The notes: generated by a model not told the origin, from the letters alone. Positions 17,382-25,880 are shown, numbered from the stretch's first letter. The stretch is DNA of 64,000 nucleotides from Bacillus pumilus (GCF_003431975.1 NZ_CP027116.1:186001-250000), one strand, 5' to 3'. Program-made: numbers and translations.

Positions 17382-18104
17382 ATGCCATTCATGGAGGTTC
17401 TGAATATTAGCAAACGATATAGCAATGGTGATGGGATAGAGGGTCTGTCATTTTCTATCGAAGCAGGCGAGGTTGTGGCGCTCCTTGGGCCTAATGGTGC
17501 TGGGAAGACGACTACGATTCGGTGTTTAACGGGTCTGTATAAACCAGATGGAGGGGAAATTCTCATAGAGGGTTTCCCGCCTGGTCATTCCCATGTTCAA
17601 AAACAAGTCGCTCTTATTCCAGATCAGCCGTATTTGTATCCAGACTTAACGGTTGCTGAACATGTTCAATTCCGTGCGCGTGGATATCATAAGGGTTTAA
17701 AACAGATCAAAGAAAAGGTATATGAAGCGTTAAACGAAGTACATATGGATAAGAAGATGAACGAACTGTGCGGAAGGCTTTCAAGAGGTCAAAAACAGCG
17801 GGTGGTCTTAGCTGGAGCCATTGTTCAAGATGCTTCCCTTTTTATATTAGATGAACCGACTGTCGGGTTAGATATTCCATCAAAACAGTGGCTGTCGAAT
17901 TGGCTGAAACAAAAAAGCAGTCAAGGTGATTCGGTCTTTATATCGACTCATAGTCTGGAGTTTGTTCTTGATACGGTAAGTAGGGTGATATTAATTCGAG
18001 ATGGTCGCATCATGAAGAGTATGGATGTTCCTCAATCAAAGGAAGAGCAGAGTGAGTGGAGGGCAGAGGTTATTCAACTTCTAGGGGAGTGGTCAAGTGA
18101 ATAA
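17382..18104 (+). CDS. skfE: SkfE-like ABC ATPase (SKF export/immunity)
   Basis: A 240-residue ATPase with Walker A GPNGAGKT, signature LSRGQKQR, Walker B LFILDEPTVGLD and switch STHS. It is very close to what I recall of B. subtilis SkfE, including NGDGIEGLSFSI, ALIPDQPYLYP and the IQLLGEWS C-terminus. SkfEF exports the sporulation killing factor and protects the producer. The start is ATG 17382 after AAGGGAGAG. The following genes match skfF, skfG and skfH in order, size and type. The upstream killer genes skfA, skfB and skfC are missing; a RidA gene and its terminator lie there instead. Confidence 0.85.
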   Translation: MPFMEVLNISKRYSNGDGIEGLSFSIEAGEVVALLGPNGAGKTTTIRCLTGLYKPDGGEILIEGFPPGHSHVQKQVALIPDQPYLYPDLTVAEHVQFRARGYHKGLKQIKEKVYEALNEVHMDKKMNELCGRLSRGQKQRVVLAGAIVQDASLFILDEPTVGLDIPSKQWLSNWLKQKSSQGDSVFISTHSLEFVLDTVSRVILIRDGRIMKSMDVPQSKEEQSEWRAEVIQLLGEWSSE

Positions 18105-19518
18105 TACACTCTCCCTTTTATGGTTGAAATCTCAAAGGCGCTTGATCAGTAAAAATCAAGAAAAGAAAATGCCTGTTCTGATCTTACTTCTTTTCATGGC
18201 GGCAATTGTTTTTCAGCTAAGCGCAGTTTCAAGTATGGGTGATTGGAATGTGAGTGCAGCTGGATGGATCATGGTCTGTTTGTTTGTTCTTTATACGGGG
18301 GTTGGGTTGTTTACAAATCGGTTGCCCAGTCAGATGAACGATATTATTTGGTTATATGGAAATGGTGCTTCTTTATGGACAGTTGTCATTAGTGTATGGA
18401 TGTATCACATTTTATGGAGAGGAGCTTTCCTCGTTGTTTCTGCAGTAGCTGCAGATATCCTTTTATTATTTATGACACAGCAGTACTGGTTTCTGCTCGG
18501 GAAATCACTCATCCTGACAGGGCTGTTATGTTTGGTCGAAACTTGGATGATTGCGGTGTCTTGTGCTAGAACCATTCGAGTATACAAGCGCCTGCTCTTA
18601 CTCAGTTTTTTATTAATGTTTTGTTTCTTTGCAGTGCTTGTTTTGAATCAATTGATTATGAAACAGCCTTCATTGATGATCATTGCCGATTCTTTGATGT
18701 TTCAAGCTGGACGTATGATCGAAGAGTTCTCCATTCTTTCTTTCTTCATCTTTATTGGAGTAATGTTCTTATCATTCATGATGATGTACAGGGCTAGTCA
18801 TCGTATAGAGATGAAGGAGTCTATAGTCAAAGAGGCATTATTTTGGGAGGAGTTTGAAGGGAAACATATTCAATCAAGTCCAATTGTTCAAAAAAAGGGC
18901 AAGACGTGGTGGGGGCTTCCAGCATTAACGGGCATTTGGGCTTTTCTTTGGATTGAATTATTGCTGATAAAAAAATATGTGATGTTTCATCTGTTATCTA
19001 CTATGCTGTTAATTGGAACTTACTATGTCGTCCTTACTTATTTTTCAGATTGGCTGAATCTATTTTTGATTGTCATTTCTGCATCCGTTCTTCTTAGTTC
19101 ATATTACGCAGGGATTGTAAGACATGCACAAACAGGAGTGCTCTATCTTTTCCCAGGTGCTTTATATCAAAAGATCCTTCTATTAGAAGTGTTTCAAACC
19201 TTTTGGTTGTACGCTGTTTACTTGATTTCTCTTTTGTTAGTTGAGGTTGACGATATATTGTACTGGGCCTTATTTGGTGGAGGCGTTTATATTTGGTTTT
19301 TGGCCGTGCGGCTCTTTGCCTTCATGCAGCTTCTAAGGCGAGAGATAAGTTTCGCTTTGAGTGTCTATTATCGATCACTGCTCCTTGCGTCTGTCATAAG
19401 TGCTGTGGTCATGATTGGCATTCATCTGTTCACTGATGGCTTGTTGACAACAATTGTATCCCTATTGGCTGGAAGTGTATTTTATGTGCTTTGTTATCGA
19501 TATCGTGCGGCTCATTAA
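18097..19518 (+). CDS. skfF: SkfF-like ABC permease
   Basis: A 473-residue integral membrane protein with about ten to twelve hydrophobic helices spread along the chain and a basic N-terminus. The GTG start overlaps the ATPase gene by eight bases, with AGGGGAG upstream. Size, topology and position after SkfE and before the HEAT-repeat gene fit SkfF, the permease of the SKF peptide exporter. Without the precursor gene its likely role here is removal of foreign SKF or a similar peptide. Confidence 0.8.
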   Translation: MNNTLSLLWLKSQRRLISKNQEKKMPVLILLLFMAAIVFQLSAVSSMGDWNVSAAGWIMVCLFVLYTGVGLFTNRLPSQMNDIIWLYGNGASLWTVVISVWMYHILWRGAFLVVSAVAADILLLFMTQQYWFLLGKSLILTGLLCLVETWMIAVSCARTIRVYKRLLLLSFLLMFCFFAVLVLNQLIMKQPSLMIIADSLMFQAGRMIEEFSILSFFIFIGVMFLSFMMMYRASHRIEMKESIVKEALFWEEFEGKHIQSSPIVQKKGKTWWGLPALTGIWAFLWIELLLIKKYVMFHLLSTMLLIGTYYVVLTYFSDWLNLFLIVISASVLLSSYYAGIVRHAQTGVLYLFPGALYQKILLLEVFQTFWLYAVYLISLLLVEVDDILYWALFGGGVYIWFLAVRLFAFMQLLRREISFALSVYYRSLLLASVISAVVMIGIHLFTDGLLTTIVSLLAGSVFYVLCYRYRAAH

Positions 19519-19537
19519 AAAGAGGAGTGGATTGTAA

Positions 19538-20053
19538 ATGAAACCAGAAAATAAGCTATCTCAATCGGTTCAACAATTGATCAACACAAATGAAATAACG
19601 ATCGTGCAAGCAATGGGGGAATTAAGAAAGTCCGGAAAAGATGCAGTGCCTGTACTTGTTGAAGCTTTAAAAGAAAAGGGTTCTCTGCGAAATATTGCAG
19701 CAGCTGTACTAGGTGAATTTGGAGCAGATGCGGGCGATGCAGCTGAGCCGCTAGCCCAGCTATTAGAAAGTGACGAAGAGGATACAAGAATGGCAGCTGC
19801 CATGTCACTCATGAGAATTGGTCAGCCCAGCTTGCCATTTCTTCTGCCATTGGCAAAACGTTATGAGGGACCTACTTGTTTCTGGGCATCATGGTGTATC
19901 TCTTGGATTGACCCATCAAAAATTGAAAAAAACATGTACGAGTGCTTAAAACAAGAACAAGAAAATCCATCAGGCAGCGTTGCGCCTTTTGCAGCAGAGG
20001 AAGCATTAGGAAAGATTATTGCTTTTCAGCTAAAGGAAAGGGGGGATGAATAG
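19538..20053 (+). CDS. skfG: SkfG-like HEAT-repeat protein
   Basis: A 171-residue protein with HEAT-type helical repeats (AVPVLVEAL...LRNIAAAVLGEFG and EPLAQLLES...TRMAAAMSLMRIG, about residues 33-95). Length and position match SkfG of the B. subtilis skf operon, whose molecular role is not established. No signal peptide is present. The stop and the GTG start of the next gene overlap, so they are co-translated. Confidence 0.75.
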   Translation: MKPENKLSQSVQQLINTNEITIVQAMGELRKSGKDAVPVLVEALKEKGSLRNIAAAVLGEFGADAGDAAEPLAQLLESDEEDTRMAAAMSLMRIGQPSLPFLLPLAKRYEGPTCFWASWCISWIDPSKIEKNMYECLKQEQENPSGSVAPFAAEEALGKIIAFQLKERGDE

Positions 20054-20475
20054 TGGAAACGCAAAAACTCAATTGGCCTGAGCACCTTCCGTGGATTCAT
20101 CCTTCAGATCAAAGAAGTTTATCTGAGGGGCAGCAGTTGCTATATTTTTGGTCAGTCAACTGTCCCCATTGTGAGGAATTAACCGATCAAATTCTAAATC
20201 GTGTAAATCAGTTGGGTATTCATTTAACCTGTGTCCATGTTCCATATACAGATGAAGAAAAATCGGCAGATATTGTTTCAGAGTATGCAGAGGAAAAGAA
20301 TATGACTGCTCCTATTGTTTTGGATCAGAATTATGAAATTGTTGCAAAGTATAAGATTCAAGCATTACCTAGCTTTTGCCTCATAGATAAAGAGGGGCAG
20401 TTAATTGATAGGAAAATGGGAGATAACGGCTGGGAAAAAATATTGAAAAAGTTAGAAAAACATTCAATTGGTTAG
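20053..20475 (+). CDS. skfH: SkfH-like thioredoxin-fold protein
   Basis: A 140-residue thioredoxin-like protein with the redox motif CPHC at Cys37 and Cys40 and a cis-proline segment ALPSFCLIDKEG near residue 115. No signal peptide is visible, so it is probably cytoplasmic. It corresponds to SkfH, which in the full system may help form the disulfide of the killing factor. Keeping it without the precursor gene is curious. The start is GTG 20053 after AAGGGGGAT. Confidence 0.75.
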   Translation: METQKLNWPEHLPWIHPSDQRSLSEGQQLLYFWSVNCPHCEELTDQILNRVNQLGIHLTCVHVPYTDEEKSADIVSEYAEEKNMTAPIVLDQNYEIVAKYKIQALPSFCLIDKEGQLIDRKMGDNGWEKILKKLEKHSIG

Positions 20476-20498
20476 TTAGTGTAAGGGAGGAGAGAAGA

Positions 20499-20693
20499 GT
20501 GTTTCAATCAAACATAGATTTAAAAAGAAACGCCATTTTTTTCGCAGGAGTTGGAGCGGTTTTGCTGATTTTAATGATGCTGAAATGGTTGCCGATTCCC
20601 GTAGACTGGGAGCTGTCGTTGATTTTATTTGGATTGGGGATTTTGTTTTATTTGAAGCGTGTGATGAGGAAAGAAGAAAGTCATCATTTATAA
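20499..20693 (+). CDS. Small membrane protein at the end of the skf-like operon
   Basis: A 64-residue protein with two membrane helices (about residues 12-27 and 35-53) and a charged C-terminus. The GTG start has GGAGGAGAG upstream. It lies 24 bases after skfH and before the operon terminator, so it is co-transcribed. I do not recognise the family. It could be an accessory immunity or transporter subunit, which is inference from position only. Confidence 0.65.
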   Translation: MFQSNIDLKRNAIFFAGVGAVLLILMMLKWLPIPVDWELSLILFGLGILFYLKRVMRKEESHHL

Positions 20694-20708
20694 ATTCATG
20701 CAGTATGA

Positions 20709-20736
20709 CCTAGAATATATATTCTAGGTTTTTTTA
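20709..20736 (+). terminator. Intrinsic terminator of the skf-like operon
   Basis: A perfect palindrome, CCTAGAATATATATTCTAGG, followed by a run of eight T. Confidence 0.88.
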
Positions 20737-20843
20737 TTAAATTTACCTTAAAACTCATATTTTCACATGGGTGAAGAGACCATTTTTTAAAAAGTGTGGT
20801 AGGATAAATATGCTTTATTTTTATATTTTCCGAAGGAGCTGTC

Positions 20844-21974
20844 GTGTTGAAGGGATCTAGGGTTGAGTTAATTGATAGTTTGCGTGGTTTTAGTTTATTA
20901 GGTATTTTGATCGTGAATATGCTTAATTTTCAATATGATTATGATTTTGAGAAGATGTTTGATTCGAGTTTTTGGGGGCAGGGATTTGGCGTTTATGTAA
21001 CGGAAATTTTGTTCCAGGGGTCGTTTTATCCGATTTTCTCCTTTTTGTTTGGGTATTCTTTTATCAAGCTGATTGAATCTACAAAAGCTAAGGGGCTCAA
21101 TACGAATGCCATTGTCGTTCGCCGAGGCTTTGGTCTGATTGTGCTTGGGATGCTGCATTATATCTTTATTTGGAATGGCGACATTCTTCTTTATTATGGA
21201 GCATGTACGTTTTTCTTGATGATGTTTTTGAGCAGCCGGATCAAAACAATGCTGATTTGGTCGGGTGTGTTAGGGGCATTGTCATTAGTCGTTGTGCCAT
21301 ATATGATGAAGTTCGTTTATGGGACTGATGAACTTTTAACCGATGTGTATGCGAAGGGTGCATATGGGGATATTTTGCTCAGCCGGATTACGGTTGAAGA
21401 CGATATGATGATTGTGACCATTATTATGGCAATCGTGACTATTACGATGATGCCGATATTAGGTTTTCTATTCGGTACGATCATGGTGGGTCCATTTGCA
21501 CTGCTCGGCATGGCCATTGGGAAAAAAGGTCATTTGACAGAAGAAGATCGAGGAATGGCCTATCGAAAAGGCTGGGTGTGGATGATTGTCGTCGGGCTTG
21601 CGCTAAAATGTGCGACGTTCATTGATGCGCCTTGGAGTGAACTGGTCATAACGTTAGGTGCCTATGTCCTGACGATCGGGTATATTCAAGCGTTTATTGT
21701 TTTCTACTATTCGAAGGCAGCCCAGGGCCTCAAACGTCTGCTTGCAGGGCTTGGTCGTTTGTCTCTATCAAACTATTTGGCGCAGTCGGTGATTTGTACA
21801 ACGATTTTCTATTCTTACGGACTTGGTTTATTTGGGAAGATGGGGTCAATATTTGGATTGCTGCTCGCTGTCGGATTGTATACAGTACAGCTGTTCATCA
21901 GCTATCTCTATTTGAAAAAATGGAGAAGAGGCCCAGTGGAATGGCTTTTTGGAAAATGGGTGTATTGGAGATAA
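20844..21974 (+). CDS. DUF418 membrane protein
   Basis: A 376-residue membrane protein starting with the family hallmark RVELIDSLRGFSLLGILIVNM and ending in the DUF418 C-terminal helices with GRLSLSNYLAQSVI and RGPVEWLFGKW. About eight to ten helices are predicted by eye. DUF418 proteins belong to the acyltransferase-3-like membrane families; the function is unknown. The GTG start at 20844 follows AAGGAG. It is monocistronic. Confidence 0.85.
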   Translation: MLKGSRVELIDSLRGFSLLGILIVNMLNFQYDYDFEKMFDSSFWGQGFGVYVTEILFQGSFYPIFSFLFGYSFIKLIESTKAKGLNTNAIVVRRGFGLIVLGMLHYIFIWNGDILLYYGACTFFLMMFLSSRIKTMLIWSGVLGALSLVVVPYMMKFVYGTDELLTDVYAKGAYGDILLSRITVEDDMMIVTIIMAIVTITMMPILGFLFGTIMVGPFALLGMAIGKKGHLTEEDRGMAYRKGWVWMIVVGLALKCATFIDAPWSELVITLGAYVLTIGYIQAFIVFYYSKAAQGLKRLLAGLGRLSLSNYLAQSVICTTIFYSYGLGLFGKMGSIFGLLLAVGLYTVQLFISYLYLKKWRRGPVEWLFGKWVYWR

Positions 21975-21990
21975 ATTGTGTTGGTGAAGG

Positions 21991-22022
21991 GCCGCATAGC
22001 TGAGGAGCTGTGCGGTTTTTTT
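21991..22022 (+). terminator. Intrinsic terminator after the DUF418 gene
   Basis: CCGCATAGCT and AGCTGTGCGG (one G-T pair) with a GAGG loop, then T7. Confidence 0.88.
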
Positions 22023-22046
22023 AGTTGAGCAGCAATCGGAAAATGG

Positions 22047-22096
22047 TTGATTATTCTTTTAGTATGTGTATAATGTATATAAAGTATATATACATT
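22047..22096 (+). promoter_or_regulatory. Promoter and 25-bp GntR operator
   Basis: TTGATT (22047-22052), a 16-base spacer and TATAAT (22069-22074). Starting inside the -10 box is the inverted repeat AATGTATATA-N5-TATATACATT (22072-22096), a perfect 10-5-10 dyad. This is the expected place for binding by the GntR-family repressor encoded next, so the operon should be autoregulated. Confidence 0.7.
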
Positions 22097-22137
22097 ATTT
22101 TATTCCAAACATCAGTACAGAAAAAAGAGGGTTTTAT

Positions 22138-22509
22138 ATGCAAATTACGATTTCAAACCATTCTAAGGAGCCCATTTATGAGCAAATTACGAATCAAGTC
22201 AAATCGTTGATTTTAACGGGGGAGCTTGTGGAAGGGGCGGCACTGCCGTCTATTCGAAAGCTGGCGAAGGATTTGCAAATCAGCGTCATTACAACAAAGC
22301 GAGCATATGAAGAGTTAGAGAAGGCAGGATTTATTTATTCGATTGTAGGTAAGGGATCATTTGTTGCCGAGCAAAACCTAGAGGTCATGAGAGAGAAAAA
22401 ATTGAAGGTGATTGAGGAACAGCTTGGAGCGGTTGTCACAAACGGCAAGGAATTAGGCTTATCTTTTGATGAATTGCAGCAGTTATTAAAGTTCTTGTAT
22501 GAGGAGTGA
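22138..22509 (+). CDS. GntR family regulator, YtrA subfamily
   Basis: A 123-residue regulator with the short YtrA-type build: a winged helix (EPIYEQITNQVKSLILTGEL, LPSIRKLAKDL, VITTKRAYEELEKAGFI) and a brief helical tail. This class typically represses an adjacent ABC transporter operon and responds to cell-wall or antibiotic stress. The start is ATG 22138. The ATPase gene begins five bases after the stop. Confidence 0.9.
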   Translation: MQITISNHSKEPIYEQITNQVKSLILTGELVEGAALPSIRKLAKDLQISVITTKRAYEELEKAGFIYSIVGKGSFVAEQNLEVMREKKLKVIEEQLGAVVTNGKELGLSFDELQQLLKFLYEE

Positions 22510-22514
22510 GATGA

Positions 22515-23396
22515 GTGGAGCATGTGATTGAATTCAAAGGAGTATCAAAACGGTTCAAAGACTTTTCTGTGCAGAATCTTGATTTACAGGTCAAAAAGGG
22601 CTTTGTTACTGGGTTTATTGGAGAAAATGGAGCCGGTAAGTCGACCACAATTAAAATGATCATGAATTTGTTAAAACCAGATTCAGGTGAGGTGAGGATC
22701 TTTGGACTAGATTATCGTACCCATGAAAAAGAGATTAAGGAACGTATTGGATTTGTTTACGATGCCAACGTTTTTTTTCCAGGATTAAATTTAAAGGATA
22801 TTAAACGAATTGTGGCACCGGCCTATAAACGTTGGGATGACCAGCTTTTTTATCAATATATTGAGAAGTTTGGTCTGCCGCTGCATAAAGCGATCAAAAC
22901 ATTTTCAAAAGGGATGCAGATGAAGGCGTCACTTGCGATTGCGCTGTCGCATCATGCAGAGCTGATTATTATGGATGAACCAACTGCTGGTTTAGATCCG
23001 GTCTTTAGAAGAGAGCTACTCGGCACGTTACAAGAATTGATGATTGATGGAAATCGAACGATCTTTTTCTCGACACATATGACAACAGATTTAGACCGGA
23101 TTGCAGATTATATTGCGTTTATACAAAATGGAAGATTGGTCTTTCAACAGTCGATTCATGAGGTAGCGGAGAATTATGCGCTTGTGAAGGGGAGCCTGGA
23201 TTTGTTGGATCGAGACACTGAAAAAGCCTTTGTCCATATTCAACGTACAGCAGCAGGGTTTGAAGCGTTAACAGATCGTATTGGTGAAGTGGAACATATT
23301 TTTGGAGATGCTGTTGTGATTGAACGGGCATCGCTTGAGGATATCATGTTTTATTTGAAAGGCGGTGTAGAGCATGTTTCATTTAATGAAGCGTGA
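22515..23396 (+). CDS. ABC transporter ATP-binding protein (YtrB/PmtA type)
   Basis: A 293-residue ATPase with Walker A GENGAGKS, signature FSKGMQMK, Walker B LIIMDEP and switch STHM, plus a C-terminal extension. The degenerate signature (KGMQMK) is typical of ATPases in GntR-linked exporters such as YtrB and staphylococcal Pmt. The GTG start lies five bases after the regulator gene, and the 3' end overlaps the permease by 23 bases. Confidence 0.87.
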   Translation: MEHVIEFKGVSKRFKDFSVQNLDLQVKKGFVTGFIGENGAGKSTTIKMIMNLLKPDSGEVRIFGLDYRTHEKEIKERIGFVYDANVFFPGLNLKDIKRIVAPAYKRWDDQLFYQYIEKFGLPLHKAIKTFSKGMQMKASLAIALSHHAELIIMDEPTAGLDPVFRRELLGTLQELMIDGNRTIFFSTHMTTDLDRIADYIAFIQNGRLVFQQSIHEVAENYALVKGSLDLLDRDTEKAFVHIQRTAAGFEALTDRIGEVEHIFGDAVVIERASLEDIMFYLKGGVEHVSFNEA

Positions 23397-23979
23397 TGTG
23401 ATTTTGCAAAAGAAACAGCTGATTATTTTTCTTCCGTTTATCTTATTTTTTATTCTCATGGATGTGCCTCCGGCATTGACGTTTCTCGTCGCCAGTTTCT
23501 TCATACCTTTTAACACATATGCGTACGATGAGAAGGCAGAAACGAATATCCTATTAAACTCTTTGCCTTATACACGTAAAGAAATTATCGCATCACGTTA
23601 TCTTGGCGCCATTTTTTTTATGATGATTGCAATCGGGCTGACAAGTGCTGCTTTATTTAGTTTTGGGAAGCTGTTTACGATGATGGATATCGCACTTGGC
23701 AGCGGGCTGTTTTTACTGTTTGCGGCGTTTACATTTCCTTTGTTTTATATTCTGAAACCCGGTTATATCTCAACGGCAGTGATCATTGTCTTTATCATTT
23801 TATCTGGGATAGGTCCGCCGATTATGGCTTATTTAGCAGAGCATTTCAGCGTGATCACTGATTTTGTGATGAATGTATCGATTCCGATTTTATATACGGG
23901 ATCAACTTTACTGATTATGCTCCTCTACTTGCTGTCTTGGGGACTTTCTACTGCGATTTACCAGAGAAAAGTGTTTTAA
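23374..23979 (+). CDS. ABC-2 permease (ABC2_membrane_5 type)
   Basis: A 201-residue membrane protein with about six helices and the NTYAYDEKAETNILLNSLPYTRKEI loop that marks this family. It is the membrane partner of the preceding ATPase. Proteins of this layout export amphipathic peptides in staphylococci (PmtB/D), so a peptide substrate is plausible but not shown. The operon ends in a strong terminator. Confidence 0.82.
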   Translation: MFHLMKRDVILQKKQLIIFLPFILFFILMDVPPALTFLVASFFIPFNTYAYDEKAETNILLNSLPYTRKEIIASRYLGAIFFMMIAIGLTSAALFSFGKLFTMMDIALGSGLFLLFAAFTFPLFYILKPGYISTAVIIVFIILSGIGPPIMAYLAEHFSVITDFVMNVSIPILYTGSTLLIMLLYLLSWGLSTAIYQRKVF

Positions 23980-24002
23980 TTCAGATGATCACATCATTTT
24001 TA

Positions 24003-24057
24003 GAGAATCATTCATTTTGAGGTAGGACTTTCAAAATGAATGATTCTTATTTTTTTG
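24003..24057 (+). terminator. Intrinsic terminator after the GntR-ABC operon
   Basis: A perfect 17-base stem, AGAATCATTCATTTTGA with its complement, an 11-base loop, then TATTTTTTT. Confidence 0.92.
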
Positions 24058-24069
24058 CATCCGGTGAAA

Positions 24070-24136
24070 TTGACATAAAGAAGAAAAGAGGTTATTATTA
24101 CCTAACAATATGTTAATTTTTTTTAACATATTGTTA
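24070..24136 (+). promoter_or_regulatory. Promoter and double-palindrome operator of the xre gene
   Basis: TTGACA (24070-24075), a 17-base spacer and TATTAT (24093-24098). Just downstream are TAACAATATGTTAA (24103-24116) and its exact complement TTAACATATTGTTA (24123-24136), separated by six T. Each arm is itself nearly palindromic, so the site looks like two adjacent operators covering the start of transcription. The Xre-family protein encoded at 24169 is the likely ligand. Confidence 0.7.
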
Positions 24137-24168
24137 AATAAATCTTCCTTTAAGAAAGGGAATTTGAA

Positions 24169-24384
24169 ATGGAGATTAAAAATAGAATTAAGGTATTACG
24201 GGCAGAAAGAGACTGGACACAAAAGGATTTGGCAGAGAAGTTAGGTGTGACTCGTCAAACTGTGGCAGCGATTGAAAATGGTAAATATTCTTTGTCTTTA
24301 AAATTAGCCTTTCAAATTGCTAGGACATTTGAAGTTGATTTGTATGACGTATTTCACGAGGTCGACAAGGAGGAACAACAATGA
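24169..24384 (+). CDS. Xre-family small repressor
   Basis: A 71-residue protein that is almost only a helix-turn-helix: IKNRIKVLRAERDWTQKDLA, then LGVTRQTVAAIENGKYSLSLKLAFQIARTF. It matches the short Cro/CI-like regulators paired with a small membrane protein in Firmicutes. AAAGGGA precedes the start. The next gene begins inside its stop codon, so the two are coupled. Confidence 0.9.
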   Translation: MEIKNRIKVLRAERDWTQKDLAEKLGVTRQTVAAIENGKYSLSLKLAFQIARTFEVDLYDVFHEVDKEEQQ

Positions 24385-24680
24385 TAACGACGATCATACT
24401 TTATTCTTTGATTATCCTTTCTATTTTCAGCACGGCCTTTCAATTGAAGAAAAGTCGTGAATATAAACATGATGAACGAGGTCAATTTATTTTAGCGAAA
24501 GCAGGAAGTTTTTCCATTATAGGTATTGCCTTAGCCTATATATTGGTTGCCGTTATCCAAGCTTCGGTCCATCAATTCTCTTCTCCAAGAGAATGGTTTT
24601 ATATAGCGATTACTTTTATGTATGTATCAAGTGTTTGTGCAAATGCCATTGGCATTATCTATTGTGAAAGAAAATACTAA
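24381..24680 (+). CDS. Small membrane protein paired with the Xre regulator
   Basis: A 99-residue protein with three hydrophobic helices (about residues 2-18, 34-54 and 71-90). It overlaps the regulator stop as ATGA and has AAGGAGGAACAAC upstream. The segment KKSREYKHDERGQFILAKAGSFS between helices 1 and 2 resembles the DUF2178-like partners of small Xre regulators. The function is unknown; pairing suggests the membrane protein or its signal governs the regulator. Confidence 0.75.
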   Translation: MITTIILYSLIILSIFSTAFQLKKSREYKHDERGQFILAKAGSFSIIGIALAYILVAVIQASVHQFSSPREWFYIAITFMYVSSVCANAIGIIYCERKY

Positions 24681-24735
24681 TCTTTTATCTGCGGATGCAA
24701 GCTAGGGTACTTCATCATGAAGGGAAGAAAAAATA

Positions 24736-25680
24736 ATGAAAAAATTACTGAAAATAATGCTGATTGCTCTATGTACCATTGTGACTGTCTTGGTTGTATT
24801 TGTAGCCAGTGTTTATGTTGTTAATCTAATTAGTAATGAAAGAGAACAGGGGAAAATAGAAGATTATGGGCAAAAGGTCTTGGTGGATGGGAAGCAGATG
24901 AATGTGCTCATTCAAGGCGGTGGGAAAGAAACGATTGTCCTTCTACCAGGCTATGGAACTGCTTCGCCAGTGCTAGATTTTAAGCCACTAGTAGATGAAT
25001 TATCACCTTATTATAGAGTCGTAGTGATTGAACCATTTGGGTATGGTTTAAGTGACGATACAGATAAAGTACGGACAAGTCAAAACATCGTGAATGAGAT
25101 TCATGAATGTTTGCAAAAGCTCAACATTAAAAAGTATACGATGATGGGTCATTCGATCTCTGGCATTTATGGATTAGAATATGTGAATCAATATGAAAAA
25201 GAAGTGCAAGCATTTGTTGGAATTGATAGTAGTTTTCCTAAGCAAGAAACGGATGAATTGCCGGTATCCAGCTTGCAACTGCTCAATCAATCCGGCTTTT
25301 ACAGATTGTTATTGAAAGTGAATCCAGATCAACTGGTGATGCCTAAAGTAGATGATCAAACGAAAGCTCAGATTAAAATGCTGACTTTCCGAAATTTCAT
25401 GGATGAAAGTCAAGCGAGTGAAGCAGATAACTTTAGAAACAATTTTAAAAATGCTCAACGCCTACATTTCCCTAAGAAGCTCCCTGTGGTTTTCTATTTA
25501 GCAGATCAAACGGAGAAAGAAACACCAAACTGGAAACCAATGCATGAAGAGCTACTGAAAAATGTAGATCACGGCAAAGTAGTTACTTTTAAAGGCGGCC
25601 ATTATTTGCATCATACGAGATCAAAGGAGATTGCAGCTGATTTTAAAGGTTTCCTTTCTGAAATTGAAAGTAACCGTTAG
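24736..25680 (+). CDS. Membrane-anchored alpha/beta hydrolase
   Basis: A 314-residue protein with an N-terminal membrane helix (about residues 5-31) and an alpha/beta-hydrolase domain. The oxyanion region is LLPGYGTASP, the nucleophile elbow GHSISG has Ser140, and the terminal His is in GGHYLHHTRS. The family covers esterases, lipases and peptidases, and the substrate cannot be told. GAAGGGAAG precedes the start. It is 55 bases after the small membrane protein gene and may be in the same transcript. Confidence 0.83.
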   Translation: MKKLLKIMLIALCTIVTVLVVFVASVYVVNLISNEREQGKIEDYGQKVLVDGKQMNVLIQGGGKETIVLLPGYGTASPVLDFKPLVDELSPYYRVVVIEPFGYGLSDDTDKVRTSQNIVNEIHECLQKLNIKKYTMMGHSISGIYGLEYVNQYEKEVQAFVGIDSSFPKQETDELPVSSLQLLNQSGFYRLLLKVNPDQLVMPKVDDQTKAQIKMLTFRNFMDESQASEADNFRNNFKNAQRLHFPKKLPVVFYLADQTEKETPNWKPMHEELLKNVDHGKVVTFKGGHYLHHTRSKEIAADFKGFLSEIESNR

Positions 25681-25828
25681 AGCCGACAGTTTCTAAGTTC
25701 CACTCTTGAATTCAATATATCAATATAAAACAATTTGAGCATCTTTTTATGTCGGAATATTTTGATAATAATGTTTTCCTCAAAAAAACAATTGTTTTTT
25801 AAGGGTAGATTTATTATGATAATATACA

Positions 25829-25880
25829 TCGAAAGATTGATGTTTCACAATCAGAATGAAAATTCTGATTTTTATTTTTT
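25829..25880 (+). promoter_or_regulatory. Leader hairpin upstream of the amino-acid permease, possible attenuator
   Basis: AATCAGAAT and ATTCTGATT with a GAAA loop, then TTTATTTTTT, form a good intrinsic terminator ending 30 bases before the permease start and pointing into it. Upstream, GATTG (about 25835) can pair with the CAATC that forms the 5' edge of the terminator stem, giving a possible competing structure. It may simply end the upstream transcript, or it may be an attenuator. No known riboswitch or T-box motif is visible. Confidence 0.5.
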
